A stretch of 64,000 bases of DNA from NCBI GenBank assembly GCA_964604165.1, contig CAZRYF010000008.1, positions 62,001-126,000 on the forward strand, read 5' to 3'. The first letter of the stretch is position 1. Every line of letters begins with the position of its first letter. The stretch is from JAYZDK01 sp964604165 (GTDB lineage: Bacteria; Myxococcota_A; UBA796; CAJQPC01). The notes beneath the pieces were generated by a model. That model was not told the origin of the DNA, did no database searches, and was given only the letters and a program-made list of their open reading frames with translations. The position numbers were made by a program, and so were the translations under genes. Below, piece by piece: positions 50,706-58,992 of the stretch.

Positions 50706-51563
50706 GTGAAAGAGTTGATCCAACCGCTGCTTCTGGCCGTGGCCATCCTGCTGGTCGGGGTTGGCGTGTACCGTGTGGTTTTCGGCCTTGAAGAAGAGCC
50801 GGCGGTGCGGGTGGAGTCCGTGCGTGGGACCGTGGAGCGGCAAGGACGGGAGGGCGTCGAGGTGGTGAAATCCGGGATGCGTGTGGGCTTGGAGGAGAGG
50901 ATTGTCGTGGGGGCGGGCTCTCAGGCGGCGTTGACTTTTGGGGAGAACATGCGCCTCACCCTGCAGAGCGAAAGCTCTCTTCGTGTGCTCGGGTCCAGCG
51001 GAAACGGACTTCGGGTGGAGCTGGAGGATGGCCGCGTGCAGGCCACCGTGCGTCCCGGGGGTGCGGAGCTGGGTGTGGTGGCGGCAGGGCGCGAGGTCAC
51101 AGCCGACAGCGCTCGGTTCACCATGGGTGTGGGTGCGGCCGATTCCATGGGGGTGGAGGTGCGTGAAGGCCGGGTTTCGGTGGCGGGTGTGGAGGGCGTG
51201 GAAGCAGTGGGGCAGGGGGAGCGCCTGGTGGCCACCGCTGAGGGCCCCCTGGTGCAGGGTGCAATCCCTACGCGTCTCCTGTTGGAGGTGCAGTGGCCAG
51301 GTGCCGAGGCGACCCGGAGCGAGAAGGCCTTGATTCGGGGCTCCACCGAGCCGGGCGCCGAGGTGCTGGCAGGGGGAGAGGCCGGCGCGGTCCGAACGGT
51401 GGCGGACCCGGAGGGGCGGTTCGCCCTGGAGGTGGCCCTGGAGGAAGGGGAAAACTCCTTGAAGCTCCAGGCACGGGGCGTGACCGGGCAGGAGCAGACG
51501 GCGGAGTCCACCTTGACCCGGGACAGCGAGGCCCCCACCGGACGCTTCGAAGTCAATTACTGA
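50706..51563 (+). CDS. FecR-like membrane-anchored protein
   Basis: A 285-residue protein with a GTG start, one N-terminal membrane helix (LLLAVAILLVGVGVYRVVFG) and a FecR-type beta domain (VRVESVRGTVERQGREGVEVV, SGMRVGLEERIVVGAGSQAALTFGEN, GRVQATVRPGGAEL). A second Ig-like domain follows (ALIRGSTEPGAEVLAGG, DPEGRFALEVALEEGENSLKL). FecR domains often bind polymers or signal to sigma factors; no sigma factor is nearby. Middle gene of the kinase/surface-protein run. Confidence 0.8.
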   Translation: MKELIQPLLLAVAILLVGVGVYRVVFGLEEEPAVRVESVRGTVERQGREGVEVVKSGMRVGLEERIVVGAGSQAALTFGENMRLTLQSESSLRVLGSSGNGLRVELEDGRVQATVRPGGAELGVVAAGREVTADSARFTMGVGAADSMGVEVREGRVSVAGVEGVEAVGQGERLVATAEGPLVQGAIPTRLLLEVQWPGAEATRSEKALIRGSTEPGAEVLAGGEAGAVRTVADPEGRFALEVALEEGENSLKLQARGVTGQEQTAESTLTRDSEAPTGRFEVNY

Positions 51564-51570
51564 CAGGCAG

Positions 51571-54033
51571 ATGTTCGGGCTTCTCCTCCTGCTCACCACG
51601 GTCTCGCCGTCCCAGGCGAGCGAGATACTGCTCGTAGCTCCCACGGGTCCCCCTCTCCCTGGCCGGACGGCAGAGTTGGAGATGGCGATTTGGGACGAAA
51701 GCGGGGCCCATGAGGGCCACCTGGAGGCGGTGACTGCCACGGGGGGGCGGGTGCTGGAGGTGAAGTCTACCCGGCGGCCGGGCTTGTACCGGGTTCGGTA
51801 CCGTGCGCCGTTGGAAGGGGCCGTGGAGGACTCACTGGAAGTGGTGATGCAGGGTGGAGAGACCGTCAGCGCACCCCTGTCAATTGCTGGCCTCCCTGGA
51901 GAGGCCCTCAAGGGGCCGGGCCAGGTGGAAGGGGTGGCCGGTGCTGGAGAGCCCTTCCAGTTTCGCCTGACCGGCCCTTCTCTTCCCCCGGCGGAAGACC
52001 TGGCGGTGGCCTCTTCCGAGGGAAGTGTGGCGGGAATTCGCCGGGAGGACGATGCCCTGGTGGTGGAGTGGAAGCCGGGAGCGGGTCGACAACCCCGCGT
52101 GGCCTTGGTGGGAATTCGCGAGTCTCGGATCGGGGGCGTTCCCCCCACATGGGTGCGGGTGCGGCTGCGGGCCAGGGCGCCGGTGAGCGTGGCCACGGAG
52201 CCGGGGACCCGGCTGACTGTGGGGATTGGAGGGCGCAGTTACGGTCCTGTGGAGGCGGATGAAGGCGGCGCTGCCACGGCCATCGTGGATGTCTATCCAG
52301 GAGAGACCACCGCCCACGCGGAGCTGGTGGATGCCCTGGGAAACAGCCAGAAGACGACCATCAGCCTGGGGGCCTTGCCCGCGCCTTCCTTGGGAGCGGT
52401 TGTGGAGGGGGCGCTGGGCAATCCAGGGGCTCCGCCGGTGATCCACCTCTATGCTGTCCGGCCGGATGGGCGGACCTGGCGAGGGGCGCTCCCGGTCTGT
52501 CGTCCCACGGGCGGAGGTCTTCTGCAGGTGGTGCCAGGAGAGCCTGGGCACTGGCAGGCCGAGGTGGTGGCCCCGTTGGATGCAGGGTTCGACCTTCGGG
52601 TGGACTGCCTGTTGTTGGGAAAGACTCTCCCCGTTCGGGTGCCCATCTCCCGCGGCGTGCCCGCCCAGGTGCGGCTGCGGGTCTACCCCACGGACCTTTC
52701 GGCAGACTTTCCCATCGCCCAGGTGCAGGCAAGCCTGGAAGATCACGCTGGAGAGCGCCTGTCGGCGGAGGGGCTCGTGCTTGAGGCCGAGCATGGGACG
52801 GTGACGGTGCAGCCGGGGGGGGGCACCCAGCTGCGCGCGGACTACGAGGGGGACTCCAGCCACCCGGAGGACACTCTACGGGCGTTGTGGGTGCCGCCGG
52901 CGGGAGTGGGAGGGGTGGCCCGGCTGGTCCTCTCGGCCAATCGTACGGAGTCCCGCCTGGAGGTCGGGGTCTTTGCAACGGATGGTCGAGGGCGGCCTCT
53001 GGGAGGGGTGCCTGTTTCTTTGGTGGCAGGAAAGGAAGAGGTGCGAGGGGACACGGAGCCCGGAGGTTGGTTTCGGGTGGACCTTTCGGCCCGGGACCAT
53101 CCGGTGGCACTCCAGGCCGCTGCCATGGGCGTGCAGGCGGCCATGCTCCACCTGCCCTGGGACGAAGAGCCCGCAGCGGGAGGGCCTATGCTGCAGGCGG
53201 CCGCTGAAGTTCGCATTCAGGCGGGGCGCGTGCGCAACGTGTTCATCTCTGCTGAACCCAGCGTGCTCTTCACCGGCCAGGGAAAGACCGCGACCCTTCA
53301 GGTGCGGCTCCTGGATCGTGGCGGGGCCGCAGTGGTGGACGAGCCGGTCAGCTTGACCGCCGATGCGGGGGTCATTGGGCCTGTCTCTCGGCAGACCGAC
53401 GGTACCCTGACGGCGGAGTACATTCCGCCCCCTGACCTGGTGGCAGGCGCGGTGGTGATCACAGCCCAGGGTGGCGATGGCGGGTTCTCTGCGTCCACGA
53501 ACCTGGTGCTTCAACCGCGGCCGGCCGAGCGGACTATCGCTGCGAGCGTGGGGGTTCTCGCCGGATCCAGGGGGGTGATGGGGCCCCTGGTCATCGTGGA
53601 TCTGGAGCGGCGTCTTCCTTTCCTGGAGGAGCGCTTTCTGGTGCGCGGCTCCGCGGTGAGCTGGTCTGAGCAGGCCACCGTGGTGGATGCTGCCCGGGAG
53701 AGCGAGGTGGTGCTGGACATGGGGATCTTGAGCCTGGGGCTGTCTGGGGTGGCCCGGCGGGAGGCTGGCCCGGTGGCCACGTGGATGGGCATGGGCACCA
53801 CCCTGACCCCATACTTTCTGGAGACCCGGTTTGGAGACCTGGAACCCGCCACCGGCTGGGGGGTCTTCACCCCGGGGGTGTCGGCATTTGCCGGCGGTGC
53901 ACGGCGAACCGCCACGGGAGAAATCACCGTGGAGGCGCGGTTTGTGGGGGCCATTGGCTCTGGAGAAATCCTGGGCTTCGGCGGCCAGGTGGGGGGCATG
54001 GCGCTGGTGCTTGGGTACAGGGCTATTCTATGA
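51571..54033 (+). CDS. Very large Ig-repeat outer-membrane protein with C-terminal barrel-like domain
   Basis: An 820-residue exported protein (signal MFGLLLLLTTVSPSQAS). It has at least seven consecutive beta-sandwich units of the Ig/BIG-1 kind, seen in ELVDALGNSQKTTISLG, VRVRLRARAPVSVATEPG, VFATDGRGRPLGGVPVSLVAG and QVRLLDRGGAAVVDEPVSLTADAGVIG. The last 140 residues (VIVDLERRLPFLEERFLVRG, GEILGFGGQVGGMALVLGYRAIL) are strand-rich and end in a hydrophobic C-terminal strand, as in an outer-membrane barrel. No catalytic motif. It is flanked by the FecR-like gene (7 bp) and overlaps the next lipoprotein gene by 4 bp. Confidence 0.8.
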   Translation: MFGLLLLLTTVSPSQASEILLVAPTGPPLPGRTAELEMAIWDESGAHEGHLEAVTATGGRVLEVKSTRRPGLYRVRYRAPLEGAVEDSLEVVMQGGETVSAPLSIAGLPGEALKGPGQVEGVAGAGEPFQFRLTGPSLPPAEDLAVASSEGSVAGIRREDDALVVEWKPGAGRQPRVALVGIRESRIGGVPPTWVRVRLRARAPVSVATEPGTRLTVGIGGRSYGPVEADEGGAATAIVDVYPGETTAHAELVDALGNSQKTTISLGALPAPSLGAVVEGALGNPGAPPVIHLYAVRPDGRTWRGALPVCRPTGGGLLQVVPGEPGHWQAEVVAPLDAGFDLRVDCLLLGKTLPVRVPISRGVPAQVRLRVYPTDLSADFPIAQVQASLEDHAGERLSAEGLVLEAEHGTVTVQPGGGTQLRADYEGDSSHPEDTLRALWVPPAGVGGVARLVLSANRTESRLEVGVFATDGRGRPLGGVPVSLVAGKEEVRGDTEPGGWFRVDLSARDHPVALQAAAMGVQAAMLHLPWDEEPAAGGPMLQAAAEVRIQAGRVRNVFISAEPSVLFTGQGKTATLQVRLLDRGGAAVVDEPVSLTADAGVIGPVSRQTDGTLTAEYIPPPDLVAGAVVITAQGGDGGFSASTNLVLQPRPAERTIAASVGVLAGSRGVMGPLVIVDLERRLPFLEERFLVRGSAVSWSEQATVVDAARESEVVLDMGILSLGLSGVARREAGPVATWMGMGTTLTPYFLETRFGDLEPATGWGVFTPGVSAFAGGARRTATGEITVEARFVGAIGSGEILGFGGQVGGMALVLGYRAIL

Positions 54034-57000
54034 GACGGCAGATGGAGGCATTTGTGCGCGGGATCCAGGCGAGGCACAGCTGGGCTGCGAGGGTTGCCGC
54101 CGGGGCAGCGCTCTGCGCAGGGGTGTTTGCTGGATGTGCGCCGGCCTTGCCCGAGGCGCAGCTGGAGCGCGTGGATCCCACCTGGGGCTACAACGGCGAG
54201 GAAACCGCCATCGAGATCGTGGGGACGCAGCTCCTCCCAGCGGTGGTGGTCCATGCAGGGGAGGAAGGGGGCGGTCGGGTGGATGCACAGTTTCAGGTCT
54301 GGTTGGAGAACGACAATGGGCGGTTCTCCGTGAGCGGGGTCGAGCTCTTGGACTACCGGCGGCTCGCGGGGGTGGTGCCGGCGGGGCACACCACCGGTCG
54401 GTACGACGTGGAGCTGCTCACCCCTGGAGGGCAGCGGGTGGTGCTCGAGGACGCGTTCACCCTGCAGGACACCCGGGCAGACCACATGGTGGCCGAGGTC
54501 GACAGCGTGGTACAGACCGTGAACGACATGTCTGTGGTGCGCTTGTCCCTGGCGGATCCGGATGGGGAGACCGTGCCCGATGACATTCGGGTTTCGGTGC
54601 GGGTGGAGTCCGACCTGGAAGCGCAGGGGGTGATCTTCCAGCAAGGGGGGCTGACGGAGCAGGTGGAACTGGAGGATGGCGTGGGGGTTCAGGGGCGCCT
54701 GTTCTCCGACGGCACCGGGTACGTGGTGCTCTCCAGTGCGGTGCCGGATGATCTGGAGGTGGTCGTGGAGAGCCTGGAGACCGACCAGGTCATTCGGGAG
54801 GACTCCGTGCGCATCCTGTACACCACCGGGGATGCCCGAGACGTCACGGTTCTCCTGCCAGGGGCGGGGTTTGTGGCCACAGCGGGGGAGGAATTCGTGG
54901 TCATGCTGGGGTTGCAGGATGCCTTTGGCAACCCGGTGGAGGATGAGCCCGGGACGATCTGGCTCTTCGAGGAGTGCGGTGACTATCGGGAGCAGGTCAC
55001 CTTTGGCGGCACCTTTCCCCATGCGCTCGTGCTGGAGCAGGCCAGCAGCGCCGACTGCCCCGTCAATCGCCTTGTAGCGGCGGGGGAGGCGAGCGGCACG
55101 TCGGTTGCATTTTCCGTGGCGCCCGGCGCCGTGGAGAGCCTGACGGTTTTTGCGCTGCAATCCAGCGTGGTGGCTGGCGAGGTGTTGGGTGTCTTGGTGG
55201 GTGCGCAGGATGCCTATGGCAATGCGGTGGGCCTGACCGACACCAACCTCTCGTTCCAGGACACGGTGGGGGGCGTGGGGTCCAGCACCTGCACGCCAGC
55301 CAGCGGGGAAGGGCTCCTCTACTGTGAGATCGTCCTGGAGATCGCCAGCGAGGCGGTGCTCGTGATGGCCGAGGATTCGGAGGGACACCTGGGCTTGAGT
55401 GGGGCGGTGGAGATTCTCCCGGCGGGGCCCGCGGCGCTGGAGGTGGTCTCAATCTGGTCTCCGGTGGTGGCGGGATCCTCTTTCGGGATGGAGGTCCGGG
55501 TGGTGGATTTTTTTGGAAATGCGGTGCCGTTTCAGCCGGAGGGGGCCGATCCCATCGCTGTGGATGATGGCACGGGGAATGCGCCCTGCGCGTATGTGGG
55601 GGAGACCTCGGCGGGGGTGTACGGGCTGGAGTGTGTGCTGGAGATTGCTGCCCAGGCCCAGGTGCTCTCCGTCTCGGTGCCCAGCTTGGGGGTGGCTGCA
55701 GCCACGGCGCCGTTCACCGTGGACAATGGGGTGCTGGCGGTGGTGGACATGGTTCTGTCCCGGGCATCGCTTGTGGCCGGCGAGCTGGTGGACGCGACCC
55801 TGGTGGGCTTTGATGCCTACGGCAACGCCTACATTGTGCAGAGCGACCCGGTGGTGCTCCTGTCCGACAGCGGGGGGGGGATCACAGAGACGCCGGTGAC
55901 GTTGGCTGCCGATGGGACGGGGGAGGCTCTCGGATTGCAGCCGGTCGGTGCGGGTGATCCGGTGGTGGTTCGGGTGAGCCAGGGAGGGGTGGTCTTGGGA
56001 GAGGCCTCGTTGGTGGTGGAGGCGGGACCCTTGGACTCCTTGGAGGTGGAGGCTGCGCAGACCTGGACGTGGTTGGGGGATTCACTTGGGTTGGAGGTGC
56101 GGGGGGTGGATGCTTATGGCAATCCCGTGCCGGATTTTGTGGGGCCCGTGACCTTGTCGTCGGAGCAGGGGGCTGCGCTGGTGGTGAGCGTCGCGGACTT
56201 TGTGGGGGGCGTTGGGGAGGGGAGCATGACGTGGGACACGGCCCAGATCGGAGACCGGGTTCAGGGCCAGGACGCCCTGGGAACGTCTGGGACCTCTGGC
56301 TTGCTGGACGCTTTGGACCCATCCTGCCCGGATGCACCGACCGCGTCCCTTCTTGTGGAAGGCCAGGCGGAGCACGTGGACTGCCTGGTAGGGGGGAGCG
56401 TGACCCTGGGGCTGGACTTCTCAGGCAGCACCATTCCCGCGGGCCGGACCCTGGCGGCGTACCACCTGTCTGGGGACGGCGTCTCACAGCGAACGATGTC
56501 GGATAGCTTCAACCTGAAGAAGACCCGGGAAGGGGCTTTTTTGATGGGGCTGGTGGTGGCGGATGATGCGGGCTGCGGGTCCCAGGCCGAGGCGACCCTC
56601 TGGCTGGCGAACCAGGATGACTCCGTGGCGGGTCCGGTGTCGGTGACCGCGGCGGCGTCCCAGGTCACGGCGGGTTCTGCCACCAATGGGACCACCGGGA
56701 TTGATGTGTCGGCCCAGGACTGCGAGGGGGATGTGGCAGCGGGGCAGACTCTGTATGTGCGCACGAACCTCGGGGATCTCGTTGCTGGACCGAGCGCCAC
56801 CGGGGTCGGGTTGGCCCTGGTGCTGGATGCGTCCGGCCAGGGAACGTTTGATCTGGATCTCTCTTCTTCTCTCCATGGGGGCACGAGCAGCGTGGAGACC
56901 GGCACCTTGAACGGCGCGTCCTGGGGAGGGGTGGATGTGGAGGTGTTGGGGGACAACGCCCTGCCGTGGGTGGTTGCGGTGGACCCCATGGGGCAGACAG

Positions 57001-57668
57001 CGGAGATCTTTTCCCAGGTCGTGGTGGGCTTCTCCGAGGGCATGCGGGGGTCGAGCATCCAGGATGCCACCGTGGTCTTGAGCGGGCCGTCGGGGGTGGT
57101 GGCTTGGGACAGCCTGGCCCTGGATGCAGATGGCTCGGTGCTCACCGGAACGCTCCTCTCGGCCCAGGACGCAGCCGCCGGCACCTACACCCTCTCGGTG
57201 CTCTCGAGCGTGTCGGATGCCGGGGGAAACAACCCGCTCTCCGGGGACTATTCTGGAGGGGGTGCGGACTACGTGGGGCGGTTTGGTGCGGTGGCAGACG
57301 AGGGAATCTCGGTCCTAAGCTGCCTGGCCAGTACCGTGGAGATCGTGCCGGATGGGGATGATGGGGGCCTCTTGGGTTTGGCGGAGGAGGCGGACCGGGT
57401 GGAGGTCACGGTGGAGGCGTCCAACCTTCCCACCGAGTGGTGGCTTGAGGTGACCTCCTTGGGAGAGCGGGTCTATTCCTTCCGGCAGGTGGCGACGGCC
57501 GCGACGGAGGTGTTGGCGTGGGAGGGGCGCGGTCTCGACGGTGCGATCGCCGCGCCGGGGGCCTACACCGTGGGGATCGCCACGGTGGACGCCCATGACA
57601 ACGTGTCGGCGCCATGCGAAATTGTCTTGGAGTTGAAGCAGCACTACCAGCAGCCGGAGGTCCCGTGA
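54030..57668 (+). CDS. Giant Ig-repeat lipoprotein (1212 residues)
   Basis: A lipoprotein whose Cys follows the hydrophobic stretch ARVAAGAALCAGVFAGC (about residue 36, a rather long N-region). The first domain looks IPT/TIG-like (VDPTWGYNGEETAIEIVGTQLLP). At least five further Ig-like units then share the sentence DAYGNxV (QDAFGNPVEDEP, QDAYGNAVGL, VDFFGNAVPF, FDAYGNAYIV, VDAYGNPVPD), with about 100-110 residues between copies. A Big_5-like domain (VVAVDPMGQTAEIFSQVVVGFSEGM) and a FlgD-like Ig domain (VLAWEGRGLDGAIAAPGAYTVGIATVDA) end it. It overlaps the kinase gene at 57665 by 4 bp. Likely a filamentous surface adhesin, ligand unknown. Confidence 0.85.
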   Translation: MRRQMEAFVRGIQARHSWAARVAAGAALCAGVFAGCAPALPEAQLERVDPTWGYNGEETAIEIVGTQLLPAVVVHAGEEGGGRVDAQFQVWLENDNGRFSVSGVELLDYRRLAGVVPAGHTTGRYDVELLTPGGQRVVLEDAFTLQDTRADHMVAEVDSVVQTVNDMSVVRLSLADPDGETVPDDIRVSVRVESDLEAQGVIFQQGGLTEQVELEDGVGVQGRLFSDGTGYVVLSSAVPDDLEVVVESLETDQVIREDSVRILYTTGDARDVTVLLPGAGFVATAGEEFVVMLGLQDAFGNPVEDEPGTIWLFEECGDYREQVTFGGTFPHALVLEQASSADCPVNRLVAAGEASGTSVAFSVAPGAVESLTVFALQSSVVAGEVLGVLVGAQDAYGNAVGLTDTNLSFQDTVGGVGSSTCTPASGEGLLYCEIVLEIASEAVLVMAEDSEGHLGLSGAVEILPAGPAALEVVSIWSPVVAGSSFGMEVRVVDFFGNAVPFQPEGADPIAVDDGTGNAPCAYVGETSAGVYGLECVLEIAAQAQVLSVSVPSLGVAAATAPFTVDNGVLAVVDMVLSRASLVAGELVDATLVGFDAYGNAYIVQSDPVVLLSDSGGGITETPVTLAADGTGEALGLQPVGAGDPVVVRVSQGGVVLGEASLVVEAGPLDSLEVEAAQTWTWLGDSLGLEVRGVDAYGNPVPDFVGPVTLSSEQGAALVVSVADFVGGVGEGSMTWDTAQIGDRVQGQDALGTSGTSGLLDALDPSCPDAPTASLLVEGQAEHVDCLVGGSVTLGLDFSGSTIPAGRTLAAYHLSGDGVSQRTMSDSFNLKKTREGAFLMGLVVADDAGCGSQAEATLWLANQDDSVAGPVSVTAAASQVTAGSATNGTTGIDVSAQDCEGDVAAGQTLYVRTNLGDLVAGPSATGVGLALVLDASGQGTFDLDLSSSLHGGTSSVETGTLNGASWGGVDVEVLGDNALPWVVAVDPMGQTAEIFSQVVVGFSEGMRGSSIQDATVVLSGPSGVVAWDSLALDADGSVLTGTLLSAQDAAAGTYTLSVLSSVSDAGGNNPLSGDYSGGGADYVGRFGAVADEGISVLSCLASTVEIVPDGDDGGLLGLAEEADRVEVTVEASNLPTEWWLEVTSLGERVYSFRQVATAATEVLAWEGRGLDGAIAAPGAYTVGIATVDAHDNVSAPCEIVLELKQHYQQPEVP

Positions 57669-58375
57669 GCGATTCGCCCAACAACCGGGACAGGATCCGG
57701 CTCGCTCGCCTGGCCGAGCTGGGGCTCATGACCGCGACCTTGACCCATGAGCTTCGCCAGCCGCTTTTTGCCATTCGATCCCTGGCTCAACTGGGGCAGG
57801 TCAAGGCCGATGGGGACATGGCCCGGTACCTGGCCGAGCTGGTGCGGCAGACGGAGCTGATGGAGGGGATCGTGGGTACCGTGGGCGCATTTGCCCGGGA
57901 TGACACGGGGATCCTGGTACCGATGGATCTGGAGGCGGAGGTCAGCGCCGCCATGGGGTTGTTGGAGCACCTCTCCCGTGCCCGAGGCATTCGGGTTGTG
58001 GCGGAGCTCCACGGAGAGCTTCCGGCGGTGGCCGGGGAGGGGACGGCGCTTCTGCAGGTGCTTGTGAACCTGGTGCAGAACGCCTTTGATGCGAGCCCCC
58101 GGGAGTCCCAGGTGAGGGTTCGCACGGATCTCGTGGATGGCCTGGTCACGCTGGAGGTGCAGGACGAGGGCACGGGCATTCCGCAGGACCTGGCCGAGCA
58201 GGTCTTCGAGCCGTTCTTCACCACCAAGCCGCCGGACGCAGGAACGGGGCTGGGGCTGTACCTGGCCCGGAGGTTGGTGGAGCAGTGCCGGGGGGAGATC
58301 AGCCTGGTGCCAGTGGAGGTGGGGACTTGCGTGCGGGTGGAGCTGGTTCCCTGGAAGGGGGCGGGGGCCACGTAG
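57665..58375 (+). CDS. Soluble histidine kinase
   Basis: A 236-residue minimal kinase without a sensor domain. HisKA has His28 (MTATLTHELRQPLFAI), the N box is VLVNLVQNAFDAS, the G1 box DEGTGIPQ, then FFTTKPPDAGTGLGLYLARR. All boxes are intact. GTG start overlapping the giant lipoprotein gene (GTGA), so synthesis of an extracellular adhesin and a cytoplasmic kinase is coupled. It could phosphorylate the eroded membrane kinase or a receiver such as that of the 47718 protein. Confidence 0.9.
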   Translation: MSDSPNNRDRIRLARLAELGLMTATLTHELRQPLFAIRSLAQLGQVKADGDMARYLAELVRQTELMEGIVGTVGAFARDDTGILVPMDLEAEVSAAMGLLEHLSRARGIRVVAELHGELPAVAGEGTALLQVLVNLVQNAFDASPRESQVRVRTDLVDGLVTLEVQDEGTGIPQDLAEQVFEPFFTTKPPDAGTGLGLYLARRLVEQCRGEISLVPVEVGTCVRVELVPWKGAGAT

Positions 58376-58403
58376 CCGGGCGCTTCGGGTTATCTGGCGG
58401 CCG

Positions 58404-58892
58404 ATGACTGACGCAACCTCCGTGGATCCCTCTGAAGACGTGTTGGGGGCCCTGGGTCCCCGCTTTCTGGCGGCCCTGGAGCTGCGCGTGGCCGGAGACG
58501 TGGAAGGGGCCACCAAGGCCCTGGAGGATCTGCTCAAGGTGGAACCGCGCCTTCCGGAGCCCCGCCTGGAGTTGGCCCACATCCACCTGGAGGCCGGGCG
58601 ACTTCCCGAGGCCGAATCCGAGGCGCGAGAGGCGCTGAAGTGGCTGCTGCAGGGGGGGCAGTGGGTGGAGGACCTGACGGAAGAGCAGGCCCTGTCCATG
58701 GCCCACGGGATTTTGGGGGAGATCCTGCGGGAGAAGGCGTCGCTGGACGAGGTGGTGTTCGGGGATGAGGCGGTGTTTCGGGAGATCGTGGCCGAGTCCC
58801 AGGAACACTTCGCCAAGGCGGCCGAGCTGGACCCACAGAACGAGCACGCGAGCCACCACGCGTTCTATTTGGGGTTGGACAAGGGCAGGTAG
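58404..58892 (+). CDS. TPR-like protein, hypothetical
   Basis: A 162-residue soluble protein with helical repeats of the TPR type (ALELRVAGDVEGATKALEDLLKVEPRLPEPRLELAHIHLEAG in two register units, later HFAKAAELDPQNEHASHH). No signal peptide. It follows the soluble kinase gene by 28 bp and may be the last gene of that run. The spacing is wider than elsewhere in the run, so membership is uncertain. Confidence 0.72.
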   Translation: MTDATSVDPSEDVLGALGPRFLAALELRVAGDVEGATKALEDLLKVEPRLPEPRLELAHIHLEAGRLPEAESEAREALKWLLQGGQWVEDLTEEQALSMAHGILGEILREKASLDEVVFGDEAVFREIVAESQEHFAKAAELDPQNEHASHHAFYLGLDKGR

Positions 58893-58928
58893 TCGGACCG
58901 TGCGCCGAGGAAAGGGGATTTGGAGCCA

Positions 58929-58973
58929 GAGTTAAATACACTGTCCCCGGAACTCTCAATACTTAACTTCATG
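58929..58973. repeat. GTCCCCGGAACTC repeat with flanking inverted arms, copy 1
   Basis: GAGTTAAATACACTGTCCCC followed by GGAACTC (58929-58955), and then CAATACTTAACTTC in the opposite sense, form a loose dyad (AGTTAAATA against TACTTAACT). The same 27-bp word with five changes occurs twice at 62570-62639. Words of this kind (TTAA...GTCCCCGGAA) are seen as dispersed repeats near RAYT-type transposases in other proteobacteria; that link is recollection, not proven here. Confidence 0.65.
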
Positions 58974-58992
58974 AGCGGGGCGCGGGGGCTCG

